Source of the DNA: UBA7672 sp040398465
GTDB lineage: Bacteria > Pseudomonadota > Alphaproteobacteria > Caulobacterales > Hyphomonadaceae
DNA: 64,000 nt
Assembly (NCBI GenBank): GCA_040398465.1
Contig: JBBAUA010000010.1
Span: 17,511 to 81,510, forward strand
Reading direction: 5' to 3'
A program made the translations under genes and the position numbers. Shown in pieces: positions 8,590-16,684 of this stretch; positions within the stretch are counted from its first letter, which is position 1; each line of letters starts with the position of its first letter. The notes beneath the pieces are model-generated. The model had not been told where the DNA came from and did no database searches. It saw only the letters and a list, made by a program, of their open reading frames with translations.

Positions 8590-9423
8590 ATGCAGTTGCG
8601 CGTGGATCGCATTGAATCGGACAATGAATCAACGCTTGGTCGGCTATACATCGATGACCGCTTCCAGTGCTGGACGCTGGAGGACCAGTATCGCGCCGGG
8701 CCGAAGGTGAAGGGCGAGACCCGCATTCCGGCCGGCGTCTACCAGCTCAAGCTGCGCACCGAAGGCGGGTTTCATGCTCAGTACACGGAAACCTACCGGA
8801 CGAAGTTCGGGCCCGATTGGCACAAGGGCATGCTGAACGTCACGGATGTGCCGGGGTTCGAGTTCATCCTGATCCATGTCGGCAACAGCCATGACGACAC
8901 ACAGGGCTGCCTCCTTGTTGGCCAGGGCAAGACAAAGGTGGACGGCTTCCACTATGTTTCCGGCAGCCGCCCTGCATATGAGGCGCTGTATCCGAAGGTG
9001 CGCGATGCGTTGCTGGCGGGAGAGCGGGTGGAAATTGCCTATGTTGATCTTGATCCCGCTGCTCGCCCGGCGCCCGCGGCGATGGAAGATGCAACGCTCG
9101 TCGTGCTGAGGGAAACCGGGCGTGGGCCGCCGGCTGCCGCGGCATCCGTAGCGCCTGCTGCTGGCTCTGCCGCGTCACCTGCAGGATCGGGACATTCCGG
9201 GGTGGTTGCAGGAACTGCAGCGGCCGCTGGCGCCGCTGTCGTCGCCGTGGGCGCGGCCGAAGTCGCCGGCGGCGATGGCGTCGCGGGCGATCTGATGTCG
9301 CGGATCGCCGATCCTGACAACGTCCTGAAGATCGTGCTGGTGGGGCTAGGCGTGGTTGTCGTGTTGTGCGCGATCTACTTCATTGTCAGGAGGGTCAGCG
9401 CACGAAAGGCCCAAGGAGCCTGA
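8590..9423 (+). CDS. DUF5675-domain protein with Ala/Pro linker and C-terminal membrane anchor
   Basis: A 277-residue protein. Residues 1-155 match DUF5675, a compact domain common in phages and near peptidoglycan-acting genes: TLGRLYIDD, WTLED, KGETRIPAGVYQL, MLNVTDVPGFEFILIHVGN and DDTQGCLLVGQG. The HxGN and DTxGC segments resemble an L,D-transpeptidase-like active-site region, which is an inference. Residues 155-240 are a low-complexity Ala/Gly/Pro linker, and residues 245-268 are a transmembrane helix (IVLVGLGVVVVLCAIYFIV) followed by RRVSARK, giving a tail-anchored topology with the domain on the cytoplasmic side. ATG 8590 follows GGGGAGG. No phage genes surround it. Confidence 0.78.
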   Translation: MQLRVDRIESDNESTLGRLYIDDRFQCWTLEDQYRAGPKVKGETRIPAGVYQLKLRTEGGFHAQYTETYRTKFGPDWHKGMLNVTDVPGFEFILIHVGNSHDDTQGCLLVGQGKTKVDGFHYVSGSRPAYEALYPKVRDALLAGERVEIAYVDLDPAARPAPAAMEDATLVVLRETGRGPPAAAASVAPAAGSAASPAGSGHSGVVAGTAAAAGAAVVAVGAAEVAGGDGVAGDLMSRIADPDNVLKIVLVGLGVVVVLCAIYFIVRRVSARKAQGA

Positions 9424-9526
9424 TCGCTGCTCTGCGGCCAGTGTTGCGTGGATGACCGATGCGGCGGTAGGTTTCCGCGTGACGATACGCTCACCAGCAG
9501 AGTGAGGGATCGTGGGAGGGAACTCG

Positions 9527-10546
9527 ATGTCGCTGATGTCTCGAGCGATGCTGGCCGCCCTGGTGCTCGCGGTGTGCGCAGCGCCGGCGATGGCGCAGGC
9601 GGCGTATCAGCCGCCGCGAACCGCAGGGGGAAAGCCGGACCTGCAAGGCGTATGGAGCTCCGCCACGGCGACGCCGATGGAGCGGCCGAAGGGCTATCCG
9701 CTGGTTATCTCGCGCACGCAGGCGGACGAGATCGAGGGCGGGACGCTGTTCAACCAGCGCATGAAGACGCAGGCGAACTATGTCGATCCGAACGAGGGCG
9801 CGCCGGAGAAGGGCAAGCCCCTGCCGCCGGTTGGCAATTACGATGTGGCCTATACCGACCCGGGATCGCGGGTGACGTCGATTGGCGGCGAACTGCGCTC
9901 GTCCTGGGTGGTGTGGCCGGAGGACGGCAGGATACCGGCGCTGACCGAGGCGGGGAAGAGGCTGCGCGATTCAAGTCCGCGCGCGATCGGCAATGGGTAT
10001 GACAATCCGGAAGAGCGCGGGCTGGGCGAACGGTGCGTGCTGATGTCGGGTGGACCGCCGCTGCGATCGGGGCTCTACAACAACAACGCAAAGATCGTGC
10101 AGACGCCCGAGCATGTGATGCTTGTGGTGGAGATGGTGCACGATGTGCGCGTCGCCCGCATCAATGCCGCGCATCGCGTCAATGGCGTCGAGGCGTGGAT
10201 GGGTGAGCCTGTCGCGCGTTGGGACGGCGATACGCTGGTGATAGAAACGCGCAACATGCATGCCGAACAGCGCAAGGACCGGACGGTGCTGAGCCCCACG
10301 GGCAGGATCACGGAGCGTTTCACGCGAATCTCGCACGGACAGATGCTCTACCAGTTCGAGATCGATGATCCGGTGACCTATACCAGCGTGTGGCGCGGCG
10401 AGACGGCGTTGAACCGGCTTGACGAGGGCATGTACGAGTATGCCTGCCACGAGGGCAATTACGGGCTCTACAACATCCTTCTCGGCGGACGAGAGAACGA
10501 TGCGCGCGGCGCCGCGCACGCGGGCGGGGAGAGCCGGACTGAATAG
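9527..10546 (+). CDS. Secreted protein of unknown function
   Basis: A 339-residue exported protein. ATG 9527 lies 6 bases after GGGAGGG and gives the signal peptide SRAMLAALVLAVCAAPAMAQ. The mature protein starts with PPRTAGGKPDLQGVWSSAT, a phrase seen at the start of many uncharacterised periplasmic proteins of environmental bacteria, then contains GLGERCVLMSGGPPL, YNNNAKIVQTPEHVMLVVEM and WDGDTLVIETRNM, in a beta-rich arrangement. The ending HEGNYGLYNILLGGRENDA is also typical of that set. No catalytic motif was recognised. It converges with the crotonase gene with an 8-base gap. Confidence 0.8.
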   Translation: MSLMSRAMLAALVLAVCAAPAMAQAAYQPPRTAGGKPDLQGVWSSATATPMERPKGYPLVISRTQADEIEGGTLFNQRMKTQANYVDPNEGAPEKGKPLPPVGNYDVAYTDPGSRVTSIGGELRSSWVVWPEDGRIPALTEAGKRLRDSSPRAIGNGYDNPEERGLGERCVLMSGGPPLRSGLYNNNAKIVQTPEHVMLVVEMVHDVRVARINAAHRVNGVEAWMGEPVARWDGDTLVIETRNMHAEQRKDRTVLSPTGRITERFTRISHGQMLYQFEIDDPVTYTSVWRGETALNRLDEGMYEYACHEGNYGLYNILLGGRENDARGAAHAGGESRTE

Positions 10547-10554
10547 ACGTTCTC

Positions 10555-11349
10555 TCAGTCGCCTGTAAATTCCGGATCACGGCCTTGGAGAAAAGATGCG
10601 ACGCCCTCCGCGTAGTCGTCCGAGTGCTGCATCAGCGCGAAGGCCTCAAGGTCGCGGTGTGACGTCGCTTGTGACAGGGCGAGAGCGGCGACGTTCACGT
10701 CGCGCTTGACCATCTTTAGCGCGGTGGGCGGCAGGGCGGCGGCAGCTTCCGCAAATTCCATCGCGCGGGTGAGGGCCTGACCGTCGTCTGCGATGGTGTC
10801 GGCGAGGCCCCAGTTCAGCGCGGTGTCAGCGTCCACCTTCTCGCACAAGGCTGCGAGCCGCTTGGCGCGTGCGGGTCCGACCAGTGCTGTGATGCGCGGG
10901 ATCGAGCCCCAGCTCATGTTCATGCCGCGTGCGACTTCCGGGATGTAGACGCGCGCCGACTTCGCCATCACGCGCAGGTCGCATGCGACCGCAAGGGCCG
11001 CGCCGCCGCCGACGCACCAGCCTTCGATCGCCATGACGGTGATGGCGTCGATCTTCTCCCACGCCTCGCACATGTCGGGTCCGGCGCGGAGGGCAATACG
11101 GCGCTCTGACAATCCCTTGTCCTGCTGGCCGGCGCGCGCAGGGTCCTTGAGGTCGGCGCCGAGCGAAAAGTTGCGGGAGTTGCCGGTGAGTATGACGGCG
11201 GAAATGTCGGGGCAGGCGTGAAACTGGCGCGCGACCTCGGTCAGCTGGCGCAAGGCTTCAATCGACAGAGCGTTCGCCTTGTCGCCGCGATCAAACCGCA
11301 CGGTGGCGATCCGGTCGGTGGTTTCAACCGTGATGAAGCTGTCCGCCAA
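10555..11349 (-). CDS. Enoyl-CoA hydratase/isomerase-family (crotonase) protein
   Basis: A 264-residue crotonase-fold protein; members act on acyl-CoA thioesters through an oxyanion hole. Fold markers are SLGADLKDPA and EGWCVGGGAALAVACDLRV. The two acidic residues of classic hydratases are not in place: the first position reads GGGAAL with no Glu, and the second region reads ARGMNMSWGSIPRI, so simple enoyl-CoA hydration is doubtful and another crotonase reaction is more likely. TTG at 11349 is preferred because GGGAGC lies 7 bases upstream and the protein then begins as family members do; ATG-type starts further upstream would add a non-conserved leader. Confidence 0.82.
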   Translation of the reverse strand: MADSFITVETTDRIATVRFDRGDKANALSIEALRQLTEVARQFHACPDISAVILTGNSRNFSLGADLKDPARAGQQDKGLSERRIALRAGPDMCEAWEKIDAITVMAIEGWCVGGGAALAVACDLRVMAKSARVYIPEVARGMNMSWGSIPRITALVGPARAKRLAALCEKVDADTALNWGLADTIADDGQALTRAMEFAEAAAALPPTALKMVKRDVNVAALALSQATSHRDLEAFALMQHSDDYAEGVASFLQGRDPEFTGD

Positions 11350-11419
11350 AATGCATGCTCCCGCTTGTGGTGGGAGTATGGGCCTATCCATTTGCTGCGT
11401 CCACGACACGTTTCCCAAA

Positions 11420-11824
11420 TCAGATAGAACGACGGCTCAGGTCTGAAAGACGCGCGCCGCCATCATCGTCGTCGATGTGGTCGGCGGGGTCATCGTCGTC
11501 GCTGCGGCTATCGGGATCCATCCCGGTAGATTCCAGAACGCTTTCGCTTTCCTGTGGGTTGGACAGCAACGCGATGCGATCCCCCAGTTGCCCGAGTATC
11601 CCGGACATGTCGCGCATGTAGTCGCTCGCACGGCGAGTGCGGATTTCGGCCAGCAGACCCATCAACTGCTCGCGGCGATCCGCGACGCCTATGGTCGTAT
11701 CGAACGCGACGTCGTCGATATCATCGGTTGTCAGCTCCTGCGAAATGCCTGGCATGTCGTCATCGCCCCCTATCTCGAAGTCGATCGGGCGCACGTCTTC
11801 GGCGTGGTGTTGCTCGCGCGACAT
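11420..11824 (-). CDS. Acidic hypothetical protein coupled to host-attachment protein
   Basis: A 134-residue, strongly acidic protein without a recognised domain. The middle has a helical segment RREQLMGLLAEIRTRRASDY and MSGILGQLGDRIALL; the C-terminus has Asp-rich runs (SRSDDDDPADHIDDDDGG). Its ATG shares a base with the stop codon of the upstream host-attachment gene (TGATG), so the two are translationally coupled and very probably function together. No signal peptide or membrane segment is present. A regulatory or chaperone-like partner role is only a guess. Confidence 0.68.
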   Translation of the reverse strand: MSREQHHAEDVRPIDFEIGGDDDMPGISQELTTDDIDDVAFDTTIGVADRREQLMGLLAEIRTRRASDYMRDMSGILGQLGDRIALLSNPQESESVLESTGMDPDSRSDDDDPADHIDDDDGGARLSDLSRRSI

Positions 11825-12291
11825 CAGTTCAGCTCCTTCCCGGGTTTTCCGATAATGTTCCGCTCGATCTCCAGCGGCGGCATGTTGGTGAGGTCTTTCG
11901 AAATTTCCGCGACGACCTTGTCGGAGACTTCCTTGTGCATGGCCTTGCGCAGGTCGCCCATGATCATGGGCGGGGCGGCAATCACGAGTTGCGCGTAGTC
12001 GCCACGGTGCGCCGCCGTGTAGAGCACGTCGGCGATCTGCTTGGCGAAGCGGTGCTTCTCCAGTTTGTGCCAGTTCGTTTCCTGCATGGCGCTGCGGTGT
12101 GTGCCCATGGAGGAGTATGTCCGGCCGGGGCGGTCCGTGCCCTGTTCGCCGGTACGCGGGTTGTCTTGCTCCATCACTTCGATGATCTGGAGGTCGGGGT
12201 TTGTGGCGTCGCCTTCGTTGCGGAAGAACAGCGCCTTTTCGCCATCGCCGACCATGACCCACGCATTGTGTTCGATTGATACGCCAGTCAT
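11824..12291 (-). CDS. Host attachment protein family (PF10116-like)
   Basis: A 155-residue protein of the family named after an Agrobacterium protein required for attachment to host cells. Typical features are an N-terminal beta-strand (NAWVMVGDGEKALFFRNEGD), a central RTGEQGTDRPGRTYSSMGTHRS, a helix HRFAKQIADVLYTAAHRGDY, then AQLVIAAPPMIMGDLRKAM and the closing EISKDLTNMPPLEIE. The fold resembles release-factor eRF1 middle-domain-like proteins, an idea from established family knowledge that I cannot verify here. GGAGA precedes the ATG. It forms a two-gene operon with the acidic protein downstream. A paralogue lies at 14799-15254. Confidence 0.87.
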   Translation of the reverse strand: MTGVSIEHNAWVMVGDGEKALFFRNEGDATNPDLQIIEVMEQDNPRTGEQGTDRPGRTYSSMGTHRSAMQETNWHKLEKHRFAKQIADVLYTAAHRGDYAQLVIAAPPMIMGDLRKAMHKEVSDKVVAEISKDLTNMPPLEIERNIIGKPGKELN

Positions 12292-12445
12292 CCGATTCTC
12301 CGGGAAAGAGGGCTGCAGTTGCCCAACGGGCAGGGCCGTACCTCGTTCCGCAGATGGGCCGCCAAACCGTCCCTGACGGCAGCTTGACGCGGCGGGGGCG
12401 GAGGAAGATTGTGCGCCGCACATAACATCAGGAAGGATTTGCCCC

Positions 12446-13627
12446 ATGAGCGCATCGGATCCCGTGGTCATCGTCGGCATGTCGCGCACGCCAATGGGCG
12501 CGATGCTGGGCGAGTTGGCCGGCTTTTCGGCCAACGAGCTGGGCGCCTTGGCCATCAAGGGCGCCGTCGCCGAGGCCGGGATCAAGGGAGAAGACGTCGA
12601 ACTGGTCTATATGGGTAACTGCCTGCCTGCCGGACAGGGTCAGGCGCCCGCGCGTCAGGCCGGCATCAAGTCGGGCCTCCCGAAAGGCGCCGAAGCCACG
12701 ACGGTCAACAAGATGTGCGGCTCTGGCATGCAGGCGGCCGTGATGGGCCGCAATGCGCTGTTGGCCGGTGAGGCGACGGTTGTCGTGGCGGGCGGCATGG
12801 AGAGCATGACGAACGCGCCGCACCTCGTTGACCTTCGCAAGGGCCACAAGTATGGCGCGGCCAGCCTGCGCGATCATATGGCGACGGATGGCCTCGAGGA
12901 CGCCTACGGCGGCGGCGCGATGGGCAACTATGCCGACATGATCGCCAAGGAGTACCAGTTCACGCGCGAACAGCAGGATGCCTACGCGCTTGAGACGCTG
13001 AGCCGCGCGCAGAGCGCCACGAAGGAAGGCCGCTTCAAGCGCGAGATCACGCCGGTCGTAGTGAAGGGCAAGAAGGGCGACGTCACGATCGACACGGACG
13101 AACTGCCGCGCCAGGCGATGCCGGAAAAGATTCCGACCCTGCGTCCCGCCTTCTCGAAGGACGGTACGGTGACTGCGGCGAACGCGTCCGGCATTTCGGA
13201 TGGCGCCGCCGCTCTGGTTCTCATGCGCGCGTCGGAAGCGAAGAAGCGCGGGCTGAAGCCGCTGGCGACAATCGTGGCGAGCGGCGCGCATAGCCACGAG
13301 CCGGCCTATTTCACGACGGCCCCGGTGCCCGCAATGAAGAAGGCGCTCGAAAAGGCCGGCTGGCAGGCGTCTGATGTCGATCTCTGGGAGATCAACGAGG
13401 CGTTCGCGGTCGTGCCGATGATCGCGATGAAAGAACTCGGCATCAGCCATGACAAGGTAAATGTGAATGGCGGGGCCTGCGCGCTAGGCCACCCGATCGG
13501 CGCTTCGGGCGCGCGGGTGCTGGTGACGCTGATCAACGCGCTTGAGCAGAAGGGCAAGAAACGCGGCATGGCCGCCCTCTGCATCGGCGGCGGCGAGGGA
13601 ATCGCCATGGCGATCGAGCGGGCCTGA
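12446..13627 (+). CDS. Acetyl-CoA C-acyltransferase (thiolase)
   Basis: A 393-residue thiolase that condenses or cleaves acetyl-CoA units. All three catalytic loops are intact: nucleophile Cys in NKMCGSGMQA (about residue 91), His in GGACALGHPIGASGAR, and the second Cys in LCIGGGEG near the end. Length is standard. GGAAGG precedes ATG 12446. ridA-like gene follows after only 2 bases, indicating an operon. Whether it works biosynthetically (PhbA-type) or in beta-oxidation is not decided by sequence alone, and no phaB is next to it. Confidence 0.95.
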   Translation: MSASDPVVIVGMSRTPMGAMLGELAGFSANELGALAIKGAVAEAGIKGEDVELVYMGNCLPAGQGQAPARQAGIKSGLPKGAEATTVNKMCGSGMQAAVMGRNALLAGEATVVVAGGMESMTNAPHLVDLRKGHKYGAASLRDHMATDGLEDAYGGGAMGNYADMIAKEYQFTREQQDAYALETLSRAQSATKEGRFKREITPVVVKGKKGDVTIDTDELPRQAMPEKIPTLRPAFSKDGTVTAANASGISDGAAALVLMRASEAKKRGLKPLATIVASGAHSHEPAYFTTAPVPAMKKALEKAGWQASDVDLWEINEAFAVVPMIAMKELGISHDKVNVNGGACALGHPIGASGARVLVTLINALEQKGKKRGMAALCIGGGEGIAMAIERA

Positions 13628-13629
13628 TC

Positions 13630-14019
13630 ATGGCCGGAGATATGATGAAAGTCCCCAGCGGATCGAAGCTGGGGCTCGGTTTCTCGCGCGCCGTGCGTGT
13701 GGGCGACATGGTATTCGTTTCAGGCTGCGCGCCGATCGCACCGGATGGCGGCGTGGCGGCCCCGGGCGACGTGAAGGCGCAGACAATGCGCTGCCTCGAA
13801 ATCATCGAGGGCGCGCTGGTGCAGGCTGGCGCGGACATCAAGGACGTGGTGCGCACGCGCGTGTTCCTGACCGACATGAGCCGCTGGAAGGAAGCCGGCG
13901 AGGCGCATGGCGAGGTGTTCAAGGATATCGAACCCGCAACGTCTTTCCTCGGCACCAGTGCGCTGATCAATTCAGGTTGGCTGGTCGAGGTCGAGGCGGA
14001 CGCGGTGGTGACTCGATAG
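13630..14019 (+). CDS. RidA/YjgF family protein
   Basis: A 129-residue RidA-superfamily protein. Classic RidA removes reactive enamine/imine intermediates made by PLP enzymes. Family features here: VRVGDMVFVSGCAPI, a helix QTMRCLEIIEGALVQAGADIKDVVRTRVFLTDM, and the C-terminal strand VEVEADAVV. The highly conserved Arg of active deaminases is present in DVVRTRVFLTD; the usual P-A-R/T-x-x-V segment reads EPATSFLGTSAL. Two bases separate it from the thiolase stop, so it is translated from the same mRNA and may serve CoA-ester or amino-acid catabolism with it. Confidence 0.9.
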   Translation: MAGDMMKVPSGSKLGLGFSRAVRVGDMVFVSGCAPIAPDGGVAAPGDVKAQTMRCLEIIEGALVQAGADIKDVVRTRVFLTDMSRWKEAGEAHGEVFKDIEPATSFLGTSALINSGWLVEVEADAVVTR

Positions 14020-14170
14020 CTGTAGATTTCCTGAGCTGCAGACTGGCCTTGCGGCGCTGGACGGGTCGGGCATGTTCGTGGGAACCGGGGGGCCGGAATC
14101 GGTTGGAGTGTGAGGACATGATCCGGTTTGCTGCCCCCGCGGCGCTGGCCTTGCCGCAGAAAACCGCCCC

Positions 14171-14674
14171 GTGATCGCCATTCTTGATGCCGCATATGCG
14201 GGGGAAGCCTCGGTGGCCGCTTGCCTGACGGCGGACGACTGGACGTCGCCCGCGCCGATCGCGGAGTTCACGCATCGCGCAGGCCGCGCCGAAGAGTACG
14301 CCCCCGGCGAATTCCACCGGCGCGAATTGCCGCTGATCATGTCCGTCCTGGCCATGCTGCCCGAGCGGCCGCGTATCCTGGTGATCGACGGTTATGTCTG
14401 GCTCGATACCGACGGTCGCAAGGGCCTCGGCGCGCACCTGTTCGAGGCGCTGCGTGGACGTACCGCCGTTGTCGGCGTGGCCAAGTCGCGCTTTGCTGGA
14501 GCCGAGCAGTGGGTGGAGCAGGTCACGCGCGGCGACAGCACGAGCCCGCTCTGGGTGACGTGCGCCGGTGTCACGCTTAGCGAGGCGGTATCGGGCGTGA
14601 AGCGGATGCATGGCGCGCATCGCATCCCGACGCTGGTGGGCCGTGTCGACCAACTGGCCCGCAAGACGCTCTGA
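14171..14674 (+). CDS. Endonuclease V-family protein, short form
   Basis: A 167-residue protein resembling endonuclease V, which nicks DNA or RNA next to deoxyinosine/inosine. Residues equivalent to the metal-binding triad are visible: Asp6 in AILDAAYAG, Glu52 in EFHRREL and Asp73 in LVIDGYVWLD; the segment GLGAHLFEALRG followed by VVGVAKSRFAG is also family-like. E. coli enzyme has about 220 residues; here the N-terminal part is shortened so that the first catalytic strand begins at the start codon. The GTG start overlaps the stop of an 18-codon open frame (14118-14174), GTGA, which might be a coupling leader. Confidence 0.75.
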   Translation: MIAILDAAYAGEASVAACLTADDWTSPAPIAEFTHRAGRAEEYAPGEFHRRELPLIMSVLAMLPERPRILVIDGYVWLDTDGRKGLGAHLFEALRGRTAVVGVAKSRFAGAEQWVEQVTRGDSTSPLWVTCAGVTLSEAVSGVKRMHGAHRIPTLVGRVDQLARKTL

Positions 14675-14798
14675 AGGAAGTTCGCCGATCAGAGCGCGGC
14701 CCGCTTGACGCAACTCAAGTTGACCGGACGGCGTTACTCTAGGCTGCGCATGTGTGCGGCCTCTGCGCGGGGCCGCCTCGCAGCCGGAAGGTATTCCA

Positions 14799-15254
14799 AT
14801 GATCGTCGAACACGGAACTCTGGTCGTCGCGGCCGACGGCGGCGGCGCGGTCGTCTATCGAAATGCCAGCAATGATGGATCCGTCAGGCTGGAAATGCTC
14901 GAAATCCACGATGCCGACAGCAAGTCGTTCACGCAGGACGGTGGCGCAGGCGCCAACTATGCCGAGCCCGCCGGCGGAAAAACGGCCTTGGCCGGGCACG
15001 ACTATCATGAACAGGGCGAGCGCCGGTTCGCCACCCGCCTCGCAACACGCCTCGACGAACTGGTTGGCCGGCACAAGGGCGGCAAGGACGCTCTCGGGAT
15101 CGTGCTGTTCGCCTCGCCGCGGTTTCTGGGGGCAATTCGCGGCGACTATTCCGCGAGACTCAAGTCCGCAATCAGGGCCGAAGTTGGCAAGGATCTCCGC
15201 GAGGCGCCGCCGAAGCAGATCGAGCACGCGCTCGCCAACATGGCTGGTCGCTGA
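14799..15254 (+). CDS. Host attachment protein family, second copy
   Basis: A 151-residue paralogue of the host-attachment family gene at 11824-12291. Shared architecture: opening strands HGTLVVAADGGGAVVYRN, the central RRFATRLATRLDELV helix, GIVLFASPRFLGAIRGDY, and a closing segment KDLREAPPKQIEHALANM that parallels the EISKDLTNMPPLEIE of the other copy. It is a single gene without the acidic partner. GGAAGG lies about 8 bases upstream of the ATG. The biochemical role is unknown; conserved charged residues suggest a soluble cytoplasmic protein. Confidence 0.82.
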   Translation: MIVEHGTLVVAADGGGAVVYRNASNDGSVRLEMLEIHDADSKSFTQDGGAGANYAEPAGGKTALAGHDYHEQGERRFATRLATRLDELVGRHKGGKDALGIVLFASPRFLGAIRGDYSARLKSAIRAEVGKDLREAPPKQIEHALANMAGR

Positions 15255-15341
15255 ACACGTCTGAAGTGGTCGCTTGCGGTCGCTCGCCTGCAGGATAGTC
15301 TGTCCGAGCCAGCGCATGAGACGCTGCCCCGGGAGACCTTC

Positions 15342-16394
15342 ATGCACAGCTACGATGTCTGCGAATGTGGCGCGCCATTGCAGCGAACGGAGCGCGCGAC
15401 GCCTACGCCCGTGGGCTCGGAAATCGTGCTGCGCGTCATCGCGGCTGGCGTCTGCCATTCCGACCTGCATATCTGGGACGGCTATTACGACATCGGCGGC
15501 GGGCAAAAGCTCAAGCTGCAGGATCGCGGCGTGAAACTTCCGCTGACGATGGGCCACGAAAACGTCGGCGAGGTTGTCGCTACCGGGCCTGACGTCACAG
15601 GGGTCAGCGTCGGCGACGTGCGGCTGGTGCATCCATGGATGGGATGCGGTCAGTGTGTCGTCTGCCGGCGCGGCGAGGAAAATCTTTGCGTGAAGCCGTG
15701 CAGCGTGGGCATCCACCGAGGCGGCGGGTTCGCGACGCACCTGATCGTGCCGCACGCGCGTTACCTGTTCGGCATTGGCGGCCTGTCACCCGAGCGCGCA
15801 GCGCCGTTGGCGTGTTCGGGCGTGACTGCCTATGGCGCGCTGAAGAAGGTCAGCGACACGCTGGCCGACGAGCCGGTGGTGATGATCGGCGCCGGCGGCG
15901 TCGGCCTGATGGCGCTGGCGTTGCACAAGAAGATGGGCGGCAAGTCTGCGATTGTCGTCGATATCGATCCGGCTAAGCGCGAGGCGGCGCTGAAAGCTGG
16001 CGCAGCGCACGTCATCGATGGCGCAGCGAAGGACGTGGTCGATCAGTTGCGGACGGCGACGGGCGGCGGCGCGTGGGCCGTGATCGATTTCGTCGGCGCG
16101 GGGCCAACCGTGAAGCTGGGCGTCGATGCAACGATCAAGGGCGGCAAGGTGATTGTCGTCGGCCTCTATGGCGGCGACGTCGTCGTACCAACGCCGTTCT
16201 TCCCGATGAAGGCTCTGACGATTCAGGGCAGCTATGTCGGCAGCCTGAACGAGATCGCCGAACTGCTGGACCTCGTGAACAGCAAGGGCGCGCCGGACGT
16301 GCCGGTGGCGACGCGGCCGCTAGACCAGGTGAACGCTGCGCTGAACGATTTGCGCGCCGGCAAGGTGATCGGGCGCTTGGTCGTGACGCCCTAG
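15342..16394 (+). CDS. Zinc-dependent alcohol dehydrogenase (MDR family)
   Basis: A 350-residue medium-chain dehydrogenase. Catalytic zinc ligands: Cys in GVCHSDLH, His in MGHENVGEV, and a later Cys in the GVTAYGALKK region (ACSGV). Structural zinc Cys cluster: GCGQCVVCRRGEENLC. Rossmann fold: IGAGGVGLMAL, with Asp-Ile-Asp after the second strand (VVDIDPAK), favouring NAD over NADP. Oxidises a primary or branched alcohol or reduces the aldehyde; the substrate is not determinable. GGGAGA lies 5-10 bases before ATG 15342. Ends 1 base from a convergent small gene. Confidence 0.93.
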   Translation: MHSYDVCECGAPLQRTERATPTPVGSEIVLRVIAAGVCHSDLHIWDGYYDIGGGQKLKLQDRGVKLPLTMGHENVGEVVATGPDVTGVSVGDVRLVHPWMGCGQCVVCRRGEENLCVKPCSVGIHRGGGFATHLIVPHARYLFGIGGLSPERAAPLACSGVTAYGALKKVSDTLADEPVVMIGAGGVGLMALALHKKMGGKSAIVVDIDPAKREAALKAGAAHVIDGAAKDVVDQLRTATGGGAWAVIDFVGAGPTVKLGVDATIKGGKVIVVGLYGGDVVVPTPFFPMKALTIQGSYVGSLNEIAELLDLVNSKGAPDVPVATRPLDQVNAALNDLRAGKVIGRLVVTP

Positions 16395-16607
16395 CTAGTC
16401 TCCGTCCTGCGGCGGACCCATATCGTGACCCACGTCCCTCCCACTATCCCGGTAAGTGTCGCGCGTGGGGCCCGCGATACGGACAATGCCGCCTATGAGG
16501 AAGGCGATGCCGCCAATGGCAGCGGTCCAGCCTTTGTTTTGGAGCAAACCATTCCAAGCGCCGCCGCCGCCTGCGAGCATCAGCGAAAGCTGCAGGGGTC
16601 TGCGCAT
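16395..16607 (-). CDS. Small hypothetical membrane protein
   Basis: A 70-residue open frame convergent with the alcohol dehydrogenase, ending exactly next to its stop. It has hydrophobic stretches LQLSLMLAGGGGAWNGLL and WTAAIGGIAFLIGGIVRIAG, consistent with one or two membrane helices, then a hydrophilic tail GRDVGHDMGPPQDGD. No domain is recognised. Composition fits a membrane peptide better than a random antisense frame, and the space between neighbours would otherwise be empty; still, it could be spurious. Confidence 0.45.
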   Translation of the reverse strand: MRRPLQLSLMLAGGGGAWNGLLQNKGWTAAIGGIAFLIGGIVRIAGPTRDTYRDSGRDVGHDMGPPQDGD

Positions 16608-16684
16608 GAAGCGGTGCTACGATTTAACGCGCGTGCGAGGCAACAGGCTGGCATAGCTGAACGCATAAGAGCATAACTTCCGAC

